DNA of 64,000 bases from an uncultured Collinsella sp. (GTDB taxonomy: Bacteria > Actinomycetota > Coriobacteriia > Coriobacteriales > Coriobacteriaceae), in contig USOU01000001.1 of assembly GCA_900556415.1 (NCBI GenBank), positions 62,001 through 126,000 on the forward strand. The letters run 5' to 3'. Within the stretch, counting starts at the first letter, position 1. Each line of letters opens with the position of its first letter. The translations under genes were made by a program, and so were the position numbers. Of the stretch, positions 7,677-16,896 are shown in pieces. A model generated the notes under the pieces. That model was not told the origin of the DNA. It did not search any database and worked only from the letters and a program-made list of their open reading frames with translations.

Positions 7677-8987
7677 ATGAGCCAGTTTATCAACAACCCC
7701 GAGCACACCTTTGGTTTCGATACCCTGCAGCTTCACGTTGGCCAGGAGAGCGCCGATCCCGCATCCGATTCCCGCGCCGTGCCTATCTACCAGACCACGA
7801 GCTATGTGTTTCGCAACTCCCAGCACGCCGCCGACCGCTTTGGTCTTGCCGACGCCGGTAACATCTACGGCCGTTTGACCAACTCCACCCAGGGCGTCTT
7901 CGAGGACCGTATCGCCGCGCTCGAGGGTGGCGTAGCCGGTCTTGCCGTCGCCTCCGGTGCCGCCGCCATCACCTATACCCTGCAGGCACTTGCCCAGGCC
8001 GGTGACCATGTGGTTGCCCAGAAGACCATCTACGGTGGCTCCTACAACCTGCTGGAGCATACGCTCTCTCAGTTTGGCGTCGAGACCACGTTTGTCGATG
8101 CCCACAACCTGGACGAGGTCGAGGGTGCCATCAAGGACAACACCACGGTCATTTACCTCGAGACGCTCGGTAACCCCAACTCCGATATCCCCAACATCGA
8201 CGCCATCTCCGAGGTCGCCAAGAAGCATGGTCTTCCGGTCGTCGTCGATAACACCTTCGGCACCCCGTATCTGTTCCGTCCGTTGGAGCACGGTGCCAAC
8301 ATCGTCGTTCACTCCGCAACTAAGTTCATTGGCGGCCACGGTACCTCGCTGGGCGGCGTGATTGTCGATGGCGGCAACTTCGATTGGAAGGCGAGTGGCA
8401 AGTACGCCCAGATCGCTGAGCCCAACCCCTCCTACCACGGTGTCTCGTTTGCCGAGGCTGCCGGTCCCGCCGCCTTCGCAACCTATGTCCGCGCTATCCT
8501 GCTGCGTGACGAGGGCGCTTGCATTAGCCCGTTCAACGCCTGGATCTTGCTCCAGGGCACCGAGACCCTGTCGCTGCGCGTCGACCGCCATGTCGAGAAC
8601 ACCAAGAAGGTCGTTGAGTTCCTTGCCGGCGACAGCCACGTTGCCAAGGTGAACCACCCGAGCTTGCCCGAGCACCCCGACCATGAGCTGTACCAGAAGT
8701 ACTTCCCCCGTGGCGGCGCCTCGATCTTCACCTTCGAGATCAAAGGGGGCCAGGAAGCTGCTTGGAAGTTCATCGACCACCTGCAGGTCTTCTCGCTGCT
8801 TGCCAACGTGGCCGACGTCAAGTCGCTCGTCGTGCACCCGGCTACCACCACGCACTCCCAGCTCTCTGCCGAGGAGCTCGCCGAGCAGAACATCACACCC
8901 TCCACGATCCGTCTTTCCATCGGTACCGAGAACGCCGAGGACATCATTTGGGACCTGAAGCAGGCCTTTGCCGCACTGGACGAGTAG
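7677..8987 (+). CDS. metY: O-acetylhomoserine sulfhydrylase (aminocarboxypropyltransferase)
   Basis: 436 residues of the Cys/Met-metabolism PLP family. The pyridoxal lysine is K216 in HSATKFIGGHG; other signatures are YGRLTNST, ASGAAAITYTL and VVDNTFGTPYL. The length and the insert after residue 240 favour MetY (sulfide plus O-acetylhomoserine to homocysteine) over the shorter cystathionine enzymes. Start ATG 7677 follows AAGGAGATCATC. It is preceded by the cysteine leader peptide and a divergent LysR gene and closed by a strong terminator, so it is a single-gene transcription unit. Confidence 0.93.
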   Translation: MSQFINNPEHTFGFDTLQLHVGQESADPASDSRAVPIYQTTSYVFRNSQHAADRFGLADAGNIYGRLTNSTQGVFEDRIAALEGGVAGLAVASGAAAITYTLQALAQAGDHVVAQKTIYGGSYNLLEHTLSQFGVETTFVDAHNLDEVEGAIKDNTTVIYLETLGNPNSDIPNIDAISEVAKKHGLPVVVDNTFGTPYLFRPLEHGANIVVHSATKFIGGHGTSLGGVIVDGGNFDWKASGKYAQIAEPNPSYHGVSFAEAAGPAAFATYVRAILLRDEGACISPFNAWILLQGTETLSLRVDRHVENTKKVVEFLAGDSHVAKVNHPSLPEHPDHELYQKYFPRGGASIFTFEIKGGQEAAWKFIDHLQVFSLLANVADVKSLVVHPATTTHSQLSAEELAEQNITPSTIRLSIGTENAEDIIWDLKQAFAALDE

Positions 8988-9047
8988 GGCGACTTGTGCA
9001 AGGACCCCTTGCGACTCGATAGGTATAACTGCATAAAATGCCTGCTC

Positions 9048-9088
9048 AAGGCGTCTGCGCAAGCAATGGTTGCGCAGACGCCTTTTTT
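9048..9088 (+). terminator. Intrinsic terminator of metY
   Basis: AAGGCGTCTGCGCAA (9048-9062) pairs perfectly with TTGCGCAGACGCCTT (9070-9084), a 15-bp stem with a 7-base loop, followed by a T-run. Confidence 0.92.
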
Positions 9089-9299
9089 GCATAGGAAGGG
9101 CGCTATTACAGGGTTTTTGGCATGCTTTATGCAATCGAGATGTGGAAAACTCCTGTTGAGAGGATGTGAGTTTTACGCAAATGACGTGCACCTTTTGAGA
9201 AAAACCGCAGGTCGCGATTTGCTCGGGGTACTATGCAGCGCGATTGAATCACACGCAGCTCAAACGCAGCAAAAACGCACTACGGAGGTTTCCAGCTAC

Positions 9300-10076
9300 A
9301 TGAGGATCGATTCACGAAAACCGAAAGCCGCCGCCCTTTCCGCCGCTCTGACCGTGGCACTTTTGGCGGGCGCCGGCGCAACTGATGCCCACGCGGCAAC
9401 ACTGTCCGATACGGTCGGATCCACGCCGTCCGAGGCGACGCTGATGCAGCCCGTCGACTACCGCGGCGACGGTTATGGCTCCATGCAGGAGTGGAACGCC
9501 TCGATGGGGGCCAAGCGCGATTCCCTAGAGGTTCGCGCCCAGATCATCATGAACATGTACGGTGACTATGCCACCGATGACGAGCGCGCTGTACTGCAGG
9601 GTTGCATCGACGGTGCGGGCAGTCTTTTGACGATGGAGGAGGTCGACGCGAAGTCGGCCGAGCTCGACGAGCTTCGCTCCACGCTCGAGGATGCCAAGCG
9701 CGAGGCGCTCGAGGCTGCCGCAGCCGAAGCCGAGGCCGCTGAGGCCGTTCAGGCTTCGTATTACAACGGCGGCTCCGACTCGTCTTACGCGTCTGCTGCG
9801 TATTACGCGAACGGCTCGGGCCTGACGCGCTCGAGCGGCGTCAATAACTATAACGGTCGTCGTGAGACCTATTACAGCAGCAACGTACTCTACCATCACC
9901 GCACGGGCGAATGGACTCAGGATTCCGAGGGCTTTTGGCGCGATTCCGATGGTTACTATGTCGTGGCCGCGGGCGATAAGGCTCAGGGCTCCACGTTTAC
10001 TGGTTCCAAGGGCGAGTGCAAGGTCTATGACTCCGGCTGCGCAGCCGGAACCACCGACTACTATACCGGTTGGTAA
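9300..10076 (+). CDS. Secreted protein with coiled coil and 3D-like C-terminal domain
   Basis: 258 residues from ATG 9300 (GGAGG 11 bases upstream). Residues 1-31 are a signal peptide ending in AHAA. Residues about 85-150 are rich in Ala, Glu and Leu and should form a coiled coil (EALEAAAAEAEAAEAVQ). The C-terminal 75 residues carry DSDGYYVVAAG, VYDSGC and TTDYYTGW. The three aspartates and their spacing resemble the 3D double-psi beta-barrel seen in cell-wall lytic proteins of Gram-positives. That would imply a peptidoglycan-related role outside the cell. The domain call is by eye and the enzymatic activity is unknown. A terminator follows. Confidence 0.7.
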   Translation: MRIDSRKPKAAALSAALTVALLAGAGATDAHAATLSDTVGSTPSEATLMQPVDYRGDGYGSMQEWNASMGAKRDSLEVRAQIIMNMYGDYATDDERAVLQGCIDGAGSLLTMEEVDAKSAELDELRSTLEDAKREALEAAAAEAEAAEAVQASYYNGGSDSSYASAAYYANGSGLTRSSGVNNYNGRRETYYSSNVLYHHRTGEWTQDSEGFWRDSDGYYVVAAGDKAQGSTFTGSKGECKVYDSGCAAGTTDYYTGW

Positions 10077-10106
10077 TCTGCCATAAGCCAATAGGACATG
10101 GCGGGC

Positions 10107-10154
10107 GGGCGTCTTTACCGAGCCAATGGGCAACGTAAGGACGTCCGTTTTTTT
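10107..10154 (+). terminator. Intrinsic terminator
   Basis: GGGCGTC-TTTAC (from 10107) pairs with GTAAGGACGTCC (ending 10146) with a small bulge and is followed by seven T. It ends the secreted 3D-like protein gene. Confidence 0.8.
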
Positions 10155-10264
10155 GTGCGTGCTTGAGTTAACAGAGCGCTTACCGTGGCAGTACGCCGCG
10201 CATATGGGCGCGGGGCACACTAGTCCATGAGAATTAAGGTCTTTCTCTTGGAGGAAGTGATCTT

Positions 10265-10471
10265 GTGAACGCTCGGGATATTGTCGTTGCCGCCGTCGCA
10301 TTGGTGCTTGGCTGCCTTGGTCCTACGGCTGCGCTCGTTGCGGGCATGCAGGGGTCATGCGGGGCCGTTCCAATCGTGGTTGGCGCGCTGATCGCAGCCG
10401 CACTGCTGGGAAGCGCGGGCGTGGTTCTTTGCCGCGATGACGAGGACGTGGTGCCGGAGTCGCAACGCTAA
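10265..10471 (+). CDS. Small two-helix membrane protein
   Basis: 68 residues from a GTG start with GGAGGA upstream. Two hydrophobic segments (about residues 5-28 and 35-55) are followed by a short acidic tail (RDDEDVVPESQR). No family is recognised. It sits alone between two terminators, so it has its own transcript. It could be a membrane anchor or a stress peptide; nothing further can be said. Confidence 0.6.
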   Translation: MNARDIVVAAVALVLGCLGPTAALVAGMQGSCGAVPIVVGALIAAALLGSAGVVLCRDDEDVVPESQR

Positions 10472-10508
10472 CTGTTGTGAGATTGGCTGCCGGTCATAGA
10501 CGAAGATG

Positions 10509-10553
10509 AAAGCTGCCGCAGGGGAAAGGTTCCCTTGCGGTGGCTTTGCTGTT
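10509..10553. terminator. Bidirectional terminator between converging genes
   Basis: AAAGC-CCGCA-GGGA pairs with TCCC-TGCGG-GCTTT with small symmetric mismatches. It lies between the small membrane protein gene and the convergent ketopantoate reductase gene and can serve both. Confidence 0.8.
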
Positions 10554-10580
10554 AAGGCTGTTGAATGCGGCGCGTTGGTG

Positions 10581-11495
10581 CTACCAGCTTTTCTCGATAT
10601 CGCGGATGCGCCGATAGAGCCACTCGTTTTGCGGCGCCTGGATATCGTGTTTGGCTGCGAGGCGGCAGACGGTGCCCGCGAACTCATCAACCTCGGTTTT
10701 GCGCCTTGCGATGCGGTCTTGAGCCATCGAGGGCATACCGGCGGGGTCGATTCCCTCGATGAGGTGCACCATCTGCGTCAGGTCTGTCTCGGTCAGCTCA
10801 ATGCCCTCGGCGTTGGCGACCGCAAGCGTTTCGCGCATGGCGGAAACAAAGCAGCGACGCTGCTCGGAGCCCGGCTCCGTGGCGCTTCCGTAGGTCCCGC
10901 CGTAGGCCATGCAGGTCTGGTTGATGCCGTCGTTGAGCATGAGTTTGGCCCACATGCGGTGCGCAATGTCGCTCTCGACGGTATGGGCGATGCCGCAGCG
11001 CGTGTAGAGCTCGTCGATGGCGGTAACGGCTGCAGGCTCGGTGCCCGCTGCCGCGCCAAAGCGAATTTCGCCCGCATTGGTAAAGGTGAGCGCGCCGTCG
11101 AGGAATACGGCGTCCATGCCCTGGCAGATACCCAGAACGGTGTGCTTCCAGCCAAAGCGCTCGGCAATCTTTTGCTCGCTGGTGATGCCGTTGCAAAGGG
11201 ATGCGATGAGCGTGTCGGGCCCTACGATGTGTTCCATAGTCTTGAGCGCTTGGTCGAGTCCGGTTGTCTTGACCGTGAGGATGACCAGATCGGCTGGTGT
11301 CGCCTCGCTGGCGCGGACGGACTTGAGTACGCAGGGCTTGCCGTTGACGGTGAGCGCGTCGTTCGCATGACGCTCAAAACGGGCGTTGTCCATGACGTAT
11401 TCGACGGCATCGTTGCCGAGTGCCTGGGCGATCATGCTGCCGTAGAGTAGCCCGACGCCGCCCTTGCCGATAAAGGCGACCTTGTTGATCTGCAT
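10581..11495 (-). CDS. 2-dehydropantoate (ketopantoate) reductase family
   Basis: 304 residues. The N-terminal Rossmann motif is FIGKGGVGLLYG. The ketopantoate reductase catalytic lysine is in the MWAKLMLNDG segment, and VKTTGLDQAL and SLCNGITSEQ are also typical. ApbA/PanE enzymes make pantoate for coenzyme A, but many paralogues act on other 2-oxo acids. Nothing for CoA synthesis lies nearby, so panE is not asserted. ATG 11495 has GGGGAG nine bases upstream; the longer open frame has no ribosome site. Confidence 0.88.
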   Translation of the reverse strand: MQINKVAFIGKGGVGLLYGSMIAQALGNDAVEYVMDNARFERHANDALTVNGKPCVLKSVRASEATPADLVILTVKTTGLDQALKTMEHIVGPDTLIASLCNGITSEQKIAERFGWKHTVLGICQGMDAVFLDGALTFTNAGEIRFGAAAGTEPAAVTAIDELYTRCGIAHTVESDIAHRMWAKLMLNDGINQTCMAYGGTYGSATEPGSEQRRCFVSAMRETLAVANAEGIELTETDLTQMVHLIEGIDPAGMPSMAQDRIARRKTEVDEFAGTVCRLAAKHDIQAPQNEWLYRRIRDIEKSW

Positions 11496-11611
11496 ATGAA
11501 TCATCTCCCCATATAAAAGGCGTCCGCGTGGGGGCGCCTGATGGATTGTATGCCGCCAGCGCACCTTGTGCATGCAGGGTGGCGATTTTTAAATGAATGG
11601 ACGCGCGGAGC

Positions 11612-12382
11612 TTACGCTACGGGGCAGACCGCAAAAACGCGCGCGGGGTATCCGACGCCATCGCGGACCTTGGGGAAGGTGCAGAAGATGACAGCGCCTG
11701 TGGCGGGAAGCTCGTCCAGATGGTCCATGACCTCGATCTGGTAACGGTCGACCGAGAGGATGTACTGCTCGCCGGGGTAGGGGTAGGCGTCCTCGCGTGT
11801 GGTCACGGATGCGGGGTCGGTGTCTGCCGGCTCGTGGCCGATAGCGCCGATGTTGCGCTCTTCTACAAGCCATTTGATGGCGTCGAGGTCCCAGCCGGGG
11901 TAGTGGGGCTGGCCGTCCTCGTCCTTGTTTTCGAGGTCGGCGAGCTTGGACCAGTCGGAGCGGAAGGCGACGAAAGCATCCTCGGGAATGCGACCGTGCT
12001 CGTTCTCCCAAGCTTTGAGGTCATCGACGGTCAGGATAAAGTCGGGGTTTGCGGCGCACTCCTCGCGCTTGTCGATCACACAGAGCGGATGCATAAACTC
12101 GATGGGTTCGATCTCGCCAAGGGAACGGCCGTCAACATGGAAGTGGCGAGGTGCGTCGACGTGGGTGCCGTACTGCGAGGCGACTGAATACTGGAAGCAG
12201 CGCATGGGCGCGAGCATGTCTTTGGGCGTGCCGGGCAGGTAGTCGAAGAGCTTGGTGGACTCAAATGGCTTAAAGCCAAACCAGTGCGGGGTGTCGCACG
12301 AGAGCGTGTGGGTGAGATCGATCCAGCGATAATCGGTGTTTTTGAGCTGGGATGCGAGGTTCCAAAGGTCGAGCATGGGCAT
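11612..12382 (-). CDS. Cyclase / kynurenine-formamidase-like metal hydrolase
   Basis: 256 residues of the cyclase family (PF04199). The metal-binding signature appears as QYGTHVDAPRHFH at about residues 70-82 (family pattern xGTHxDxPxHF). Members include kynurenine formamidase, isatin hydrolase and polyketide cyclases, so the reaction is probably hydrolysis of an amide or lactam. Start ATG 12382 follows AAAGGAG. It is divergent from a ferredoxin-type aldo/keto reductase. No tryptophan-degrading genes are near, so the kynurenine role is not asserted. Confidence 0.8.
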   Translation of the reverse strand: MPMLDLWNLASQLKNTDYRWIDLTHTLSCDTPHWFGFKPFESTKLFDYLPGTPKDMLAPMRCFQYSVASQYGTHVDAPRHFHVDGRSLGEIEPIEFMHPLCVIDKREECAANPDFILTVDDLKAWENEHGRIPEDAFVAFRSDWSKLADLENKDEDGQPHYPGWDLDAIKWLVEERNIGAIGHEPADTDPASVTTREDAYPYPGEQYILSVDRYQIEVMDHLDELPATGAVIFCTFPKVRDGVGYPARVFAVCPVA

Positions 12383-12545
12383 GGGCGACTCCTTTCATCG
12401 GGCTTTTTGCTGATGTTAAAGCGGTGCCGTGACAGCTCGATTTCTGCTGCGTTACGATACGTTCTCGATTGCGATTCCAGGATGTTTCGGCCGCGTGACC
12501 ATTGTGTTTCGCCTTGCCGGGGCGATGATGGCGAAGGGAGGGTCT

Positions 12546-13736
12546 GTGCAATATCGCGTTGACCCCAAAAGTGGTAACCGAATATCCGCTCTGGGTCTGG
12601 GCTGCATGAGGTTTCCCGGTGCGCCGGGCCATCCGGACGCGAAGACAGCCGATACCATCATTTCCCGTGCGGTGGAGCAGGGGATTAATTATCTGGACAC
12701 TGCGTATCTCTATCCCGGTAACGAGGCGTGCGTGGGCGCCTCGCTTGAGCGCTTGGGGCTGCGTGACCGGGTGTTGCTGGCGACTAAGTTGCCGCACGCT
12801 TCGTGCAAGTGCGTGGAGGATTTCGACCGGTTCTTCGACGAGCAGTTGCGTCGGCTGCGGACCGACCATATCGACTATTACCTTATGCACAACATCACCT
12901 CGCCCGCCCAGTGGGAGCGCGTGGTGGCGTTGGGCATCGAGGACTGGATTGCGCACCAAAAGGCTGCGGGGCGTATTCGCCAGATAGGTTTTTCGTACCA
13001 CGGCAGTGCGGCGGACTTCCTCACGATGCTTGACGCGTATGACTGGGACTTTTGCCAGATCCAGTACAACTACGCTGGAGAGCGCTACCAAGCGGGAACG
13101 GCGGGACTCATGGCAGCCGCCGAGCGCGGGCTCGCGGTGTTTGTGATGGAACCGCTTTTGGGTGGACGCCTGGCGGGCAAGCTGCCTCCGCGGGCCCGCG
13201 CCGTGCTCGATGACGTACGCGATCCGTACCTGAAGACGCCGGCTGCTTGGGGCCTTTCGTGGGTGTGGAACCATCCTCAGGTCACGATGCTGCTTTCGGG
13301 CATGACCGATACCGCGCAGGTGGACGAGAACGCGGCATTGGCGGATCGCGCGCTGCCGGATTCGATGACAGCTACTCAGCTCGATGCCATCACACGCGTG
13401 CTGACGGAGTTTGAAAAATCGAATCGCGTGCCCTGCACGGGATGCGGCTATTGCATGCCGTGTCCTAAAGGTATCAATATCCCTGGATGTTTTGCCGCCT
13501 ACAACGCAAGCTATGCGCACAGCTGGTTTACGGGTCTATCGCAGTATTTTACGGCGAGCGCGGTGCGTACAAGCGAGCCCAAGTTGGTGAGCAATTGCAT
13601 CAAATGCGGCAAATGCGCGCGCCACTGCCCACAGCATATCGATATCCCCGAGCGTCTCGATGACGTGCGCCGACGTTTCCAGCCTGGCCCCGTAACGGTC
13701 ATGCTTAAAGCCTTCAGCAGAACTCGCTCCTCATGA
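12546..13736 (+). CDS. Aldo/keto reductase with C-terminal 2[4Fe-4S] domain
   Basis: 396 residues. The TIM-barrel aldo/keto reductase part shows LGLGCMRFPG, the D/Y pair in YLDTAYLYPGNE and the KLPHA lysine region. Two ferredoxin-like cysteine clusters follow: CTGCGYCMPCPKG at about 297 and CIKCGKCARHCP at about 351. This subfamily is widespread in anaerobes, and the clusters suggest electron transfer to or from ferredoxin. GTG 12546 was chosen because GGGAGG lies 4 bases upstream; the frame is open to 12429 without a good site. Substrate unknown. Confidence 0.88.
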   Translation: MQYRVDPKSGNRISALGLGCMRFPGAPGHPDAKTADTIISRAVEQGINYLDTAYLYPGNEACVGASLERLGLRDRVLLATKLPHASCKCVEDFDRFFDEQLRRLRTDHIDYYLMHNITSPAQWERVVALGIEDWIAHQKAAGRIRQIGFSYHGSAADFLTMLDAYDWDFCQIQYNYAGERYQAGTAGLMAAAERGLAVFVMEPLLGGRLAGKLPPRARAVLDDVRDPYLKTPAAWGLSWVWNHPQVTMLLSGMTDTAQVDENAALADRALPDSMTATQLDAITRVLTEFEKSNRVPCTGCGYCMPCPKGINIPGCFAAYNASYAHSWFTGLSQYFTASAVRTSEPKLVSNCIKCGKCARHCPQHIDIPERLDDVRRRFQPGPVTVMLKAFSRTRSS

Positions 13737-13819
13737 CCCTTTTATATCTTGTGATGGAATAGTCCCTGTTTGCGGCAGAATAGGGCGATAGCAGGAACTT
13801 TTTTGCCGCAACTGATGGG
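13737..13819 (+). repeat. Palindromic leader repeat, copy A
   Basis: An 83-base block starting CCCTTTTATA and ending GCCGCAACTGATG is closely repeated at 14904-14986. It contains an imperfect inverted repeat (TTGTGATGGAATAGTCCCTG against GCAGGAAC...TTGCCGCAA) enclosing the shared core TTTGCG-CA-AATAGGGC. It directly precedes the ribosome site of the oxidoreductase gene. It may be a mobile palindromic repeat or a duplicated promoter/leader. Confidence 0.75.
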
Positions 13820-13827
13820 AGGCTATC

Positions 13828-14847
13828 GTGGGTGACCGAGGCTTACATAATGATTCGCGTGAGGTCCGTTGGGGCATTTTGGGCGCTGGGCACATTTCTC
13901 ATCGATTTGCTTCGTCGCTCAAGAAGGTCGACGGGGCACGGCTGGTGGCTGCGGCCGGCCGCACTCCTGCACATGTCGAGGAATTTTGCCGAGCGTTTTC
14001 GATCGATGCTGCGCATGGCCATGCCTCGGTCGACGATAACGGCAATGCGGCTTATGACGCGCTGATTGCCGACCCCGATGTCGACGCAATCTACTTGGCT
14101 CTTCCGCATGGCATGCATACGCGTTGGGCCTGTCGCGCGCTGCGTGCCGGAAAGGCCGTGCTGTGCGAAAAGCCGGCCGTTTTGAGTGAGGAAGAGGCTC
14201 TCTCGATTGCCTCCACCTCTCGCGAGCGCGGCGTGCTGTTTATGGAGGCGATGAAGAATCGGTTTTGCCCGATGCGCACTCGCGTGAAAGACTTACTTGC
14301 GTCGGGTGAGCTTGGCCATATTGTCTCGATTGAAAGCGTGCAAAAGCTGGATTACGGCGAGTCTCCTTCGGGCTATCTGCTTGATCCGCTGCAGGGCGGC
14401 TGTCTATATGACATGGGCTGTTATGCGGTCGGTTGGTTTGAGGATTTGCTCGCGGGCGCGTGCGAGGTTTCGCCCCGTGAAGTTCGCTGGCGTGACGTAT
14501 CAGGCGGCCGTGTCGATTGGGCCGACGAGATCCATATGAGCGTCGGCGGTATACCCATTCATATGGTGTGCGACGGCAAAGCAGCATATGAAAGCCGCTT
14601 AACGATTGCCTGTGAGCGGGGCTCGTTGGAAATCGAGCGTCTCCATCGCCCCGAGCTCGCCCATGTGAAGTACTCCGACGGTCGAGTACTCGAAATCGAT
14701 GCACCATTTGAGGTCGATGATTTTTACGGTGAGGCATCGCATGCGACGCAGCTCATTCAGGCGGGGAAACTTGAAAGCCCCATCATGTCCCTAGCCGCCA
14801 CACGGCGCTGCGCATGCATCATCGATGCGATTCGTTTGAAACTTTAG
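13828..14847 (+). CDS. Gfo/Idh/MocA-family oxidoreductase (dihydrodiol-dehydrogenase-like)
   Basis: 339 residues from GTG 13828 (GGGAGG five bases upstream). The N-terminal Rossmann motif is GILGAGHISHRF and the EKP motif is in VLCEKPAVLS at about residues 112-121; DMGCYAVGW lies in the substrate domain. It belongs to the same superfamily as the gene at 4.7 kb but to a different branch, nearer to the trans-1,2-dihydrobenzene-1,2-diol dehydrogenase group. The substrate is probably a sugar or cyclitol. It shares its leader repeat with the following nfo gene. Confidence 0.86.
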   Translation: MGDRGLHNDSREVRWGILGAGHISHRFASSLKKVDGARLVAAAGRTPAHVEEFCRAFSIDAAHGHASVDDNGNAAYDALIADPDVDAIYLALPHGMHTRWACRALRAGKAVLCEKPAVLSEEEALSIASTSRERGVLFMEAMKNRFCPMRTRVKDLLASGELGHIVSIESVQKLDYGESPSGYLLDPLQGGCLYDMGCYAVGWFEDLLAGACEVSPREVRWRDVSGGRVDWADEIHMSVGGIPIHMVCDGKAAYESRLTIACERGSLEIERLHRPELAHVKYSDGRVLEIDAPFEVDDFYGEASHATQLIQAGKLESPIMSLAATRRCACIIDAIRLKL

Positions 14848-14903
14848 GGCGTGGGGGCATGGCGCCAGCGCTTGGAATGCCTGGAGGCCTTTGCCCCTGA
14901 TGC

Positions 14904-14986
14904 CCCTTTTATAACTTGCGGTGGAATACGGTCCGTTTGCGCCAAAATAGGGCACCAATAGACCGTATTTCACCGCAACTGATGAG
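14904..14986 (+). repeat. Palindromic leader repeat, copy B
   Basis: Second copy of the 83-base block at 13737. Here the arms TTGCGGTGGAATACGGTC (14916-14933) and GACCGTATTTCACCGCAA form an 18-bp inverted repeat with one mismatch around a 27-base core. It ends 12 bases before the start of nfo. The two copies differ in the stems but keep pairing, as expected for a selected hairpin or a palindromic repeat family. Confidence 0.78.
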
Positions 14987-14998
14987 GGGGAGCTGGAG

Positions 14999-15868
14999 AT
15001 GCTGACGATTGGGTGTCATCTTTCGACGACGAAGGGCTATCGGGCCATGGGGGAGACGGCGCTATCCATTGGCGCCAATACCTTTGCATTCTTTACGCGT
15101 AACCCGCGCGGCGGCAAGGCGAAAGATCTTGACATGGATGACGTGGCGGCCCTGCGCGAGCTTATGGAGCAAAACGACTTTGGCCCGCTCGTAGCTCATG
15201 CCCCCTATACCTATAACCCCTGCTCGGCCAAAGAGCGGGCGCGCGAGTTTGCCCTGGAGGCAATGGCCGAGGACTTGCGGCGCATGGAAGCGCTGCCCGG
15301 CAACTACTACAACTTCCATCCCGGCGCGCATGTGGGGCAGGGGATAGATGCCGGCATTCAGATGATCGTCGACACCCTGTGCCAGGTGATGTTTGAGGGC
15401 CAGCAGACGACGGTGCTGCTCGAGACCATGGCGGGAAAGGGTACCGAGGTGGGCCGTAGCTTTGAAGAGCTGGCGCGCATTATCGAGGGTGTTGCTGCCA
15501 GACGTCCAGAGCTATCGGACAAGCTGGGCGTATGTCTGGACACCTGTCATGTGAGCGATGCCGGCTACGACATCATCCATGATCTGGACGGCGTGCTCGA
15601 CGAGTTCGATCGCGTGGTGGGTATCGACCGCTTGCATGCCGTACACATCAACGATTCGAAGAACCCCTGTGGCGCCCATAAAGATCGTCACGAGTGCATC
15701 GGCAAGGGATACCTTGGCAGCGAGGAGTTTGGCGGCGGTATGCAGGTTATGCAGAATATTGTATCGAATAGCCGCCTGCGTGCACTTCCTTTTATTTTGG
15801 AGACGCCTAACGAACTTGCAGGTTATGCAGCTGAAATTACGCTATTAAGGTCGTTACAGCAGCAATGA
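14999..15868 (+). CDS. nfo: Endonuclease IV (AP endonuclease)
   Basis: 289 residues with the metal-site motifs of the family: [38 protein letters not shown] and DRHECIGKG. It cleaves abasic sites and some oxidised bases during base excision repair using zinc. Length matches bacterial Nfo. ATG 14999 follows GAGGGGGAG. The gene is preceded by leader repeat copy B. It stands apart from other repair genes in this window. Confidence 0.95.
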   Translation: MLTIGCHLSTTKGYRAMGETALSIGANTFAFFTRNPRGGKAKDLDMDDVAALRELMEQNDFGPLVAHAPYTYNPCSAKERAREFALEAMAEDLRRMEALPGNYYNFHPGAHVGQGIDAGIQMIVDTLCQVMFEGQQTTVLLETMAGKGTEVGRSFEELARIIEGVAARRPELSDKLGVCLDTCHVSDAGYDIIHDLDGVLDEFDRVVGIDRLHAVHINDSKNPCGAHKDRHECIGKGYLGSEEFGGGMQVMQNIVSNSRLRALPFILETPNELAGYAAEITLLRSLQQQ

Positions 15869-16012
15869 CTGTCGCAAAGTGGAGTGTTCCATTCACGTTA
15901 TGGGTTTGTTTCAATCAGTTTTCTAATTGCAGATTCGCACTTACGGGTGCATAATAGCCAACAGTTTTTGCAGACCTCTGAATCAAACGGGGTCACCGGA
16001 AGGAGACTGATT

Positions 16013-16873
16013 ATGAAGCTCAAGAAGCTTGGCGCATTTGCCGCCACGGGTGCTATGGCACTCGCCCTTGCTCTGACGGGCTGCGGCTCGTCCAACGCCA
16101 CCTCTGGTTCCGATGCCGGTTCCAGCAGCTCTGGCGACGTTAAGGTCGAGAAGGTCGACGGCTCCAAGGAGTACGCGCTCGTCAAGGACGGTACGCTGAC
16201 CGTCGGCACCTCTGCCGAGTACGCTCCGTTTGAGTACAAGGATGACAACGGCGATTATCAGGGCTTTGACCTTGAGCTCATCAAGGCCATCGGCGACAAG
16301 CTGGGTCTGGATGTCGAGTATGTCAACAATGACTTTGACACGCTGGTTCCGGGCGTCGCTTCGGGCGCCAAGTATGACGTCTCCATCGCGGCTATCACCG
16401 ACACGCCCGAGCGTGAGAAGGAAGTCACTTTCTCCGACTCCTACTACATGGATGATCAGGCTATCGTGACCAAGGTCGATAACACCGACATCACGGCCGA
16501 CAACTACAGCGAGAAGCTCAACAACGCCGACGCTACCATCATTGTCCAGTCTGGCTCGACCGCCGAGTCCTTTGCCCAGGAGAACTTCCCCAAGGCCAAG
16601 ATCGTCCCCTACAAGGACGCTACCGAGTGCTTCAGCGCCCTGCAGTCCGATAAGGGCGACGCCGTAGTCACCAACCGCTCCGTTGCCAGCCAGCTGACCG
16701 CCGAGCAGTTCAACACCTGCCAGACCATTAAGCAGATCAGCACCGGCGAGGAGTACGCCATCGCCATCAACCAGGGCAACACCAAGCTCAAGGACGATAT
16801 CAACCAGGCCATCAAGGACCTGACCGACGACGGTACCGTTGACGCCCTCATGGCTAAGTACAACATCAAGTAA
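16013..16873 (+). CDS. Polar amino acid ABC transporter, substrate-binding lipoprotein
   Basis: 286 residues. The lipobox LTGC puts the lipidated cysteine at C24, followed by a Ser/Gly-rich linker. The mature part is a family-3 solute-binding protein (LTVGTSAEYAPFEY, YQGFDLELIKAIGDKLGL, DVSIAAITDTPEREKEV). It should deliver a polar amino acid to the permease and ATPase encoded next. ATG 16013 with AAGGAG upstream is the start; the longer open frame includes non-coding leader. A terminator-like hairpin separates it from the permease gene. Confidence 0.93.
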   Translation: MKLKKLGAFAATGAMALALALTGCGSSNATSGSDAGSSSSGDVKVEKVDGSKEYALVKDGTLTVGTSAEYAPFEYKDDNGDYQGFDLELIKAIGDKLGLDVEYVNNDFDTLVPGVASGAKYDVSIAAITDTPEREKEVTFSDSYYMDDQAIVTKVDNTDITADNYSEKLNNADATIIVQSGSTAESFAQENFPKAKIVPYKDATECFSALQSDKGDAVVTNRSVASQLTAEQFNTCQTIKQISTGEEYAIAINQGNTKLKDDINQAIKDLTDDGTVDALMAKYNIK

Positions 16874-16896
16874 AATAGTCACTTGATTGCACGCGG

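Noticed and set aside
7659-9191. A 510-codon open frame antisense to metY
   Set aside because: It is the mirror of a GC-rich, strongly biased real gene (metY has PLP motifs and a ribosome site); the antisense protein is low-complexity and has no start signal.
12270-13520. A 416-codon minus-strand frame over the aldo/keto reductase
   Set aside because: It is arginine/histidine-rich shadow coding opposite a gene with clear iron-sulfur motifs.
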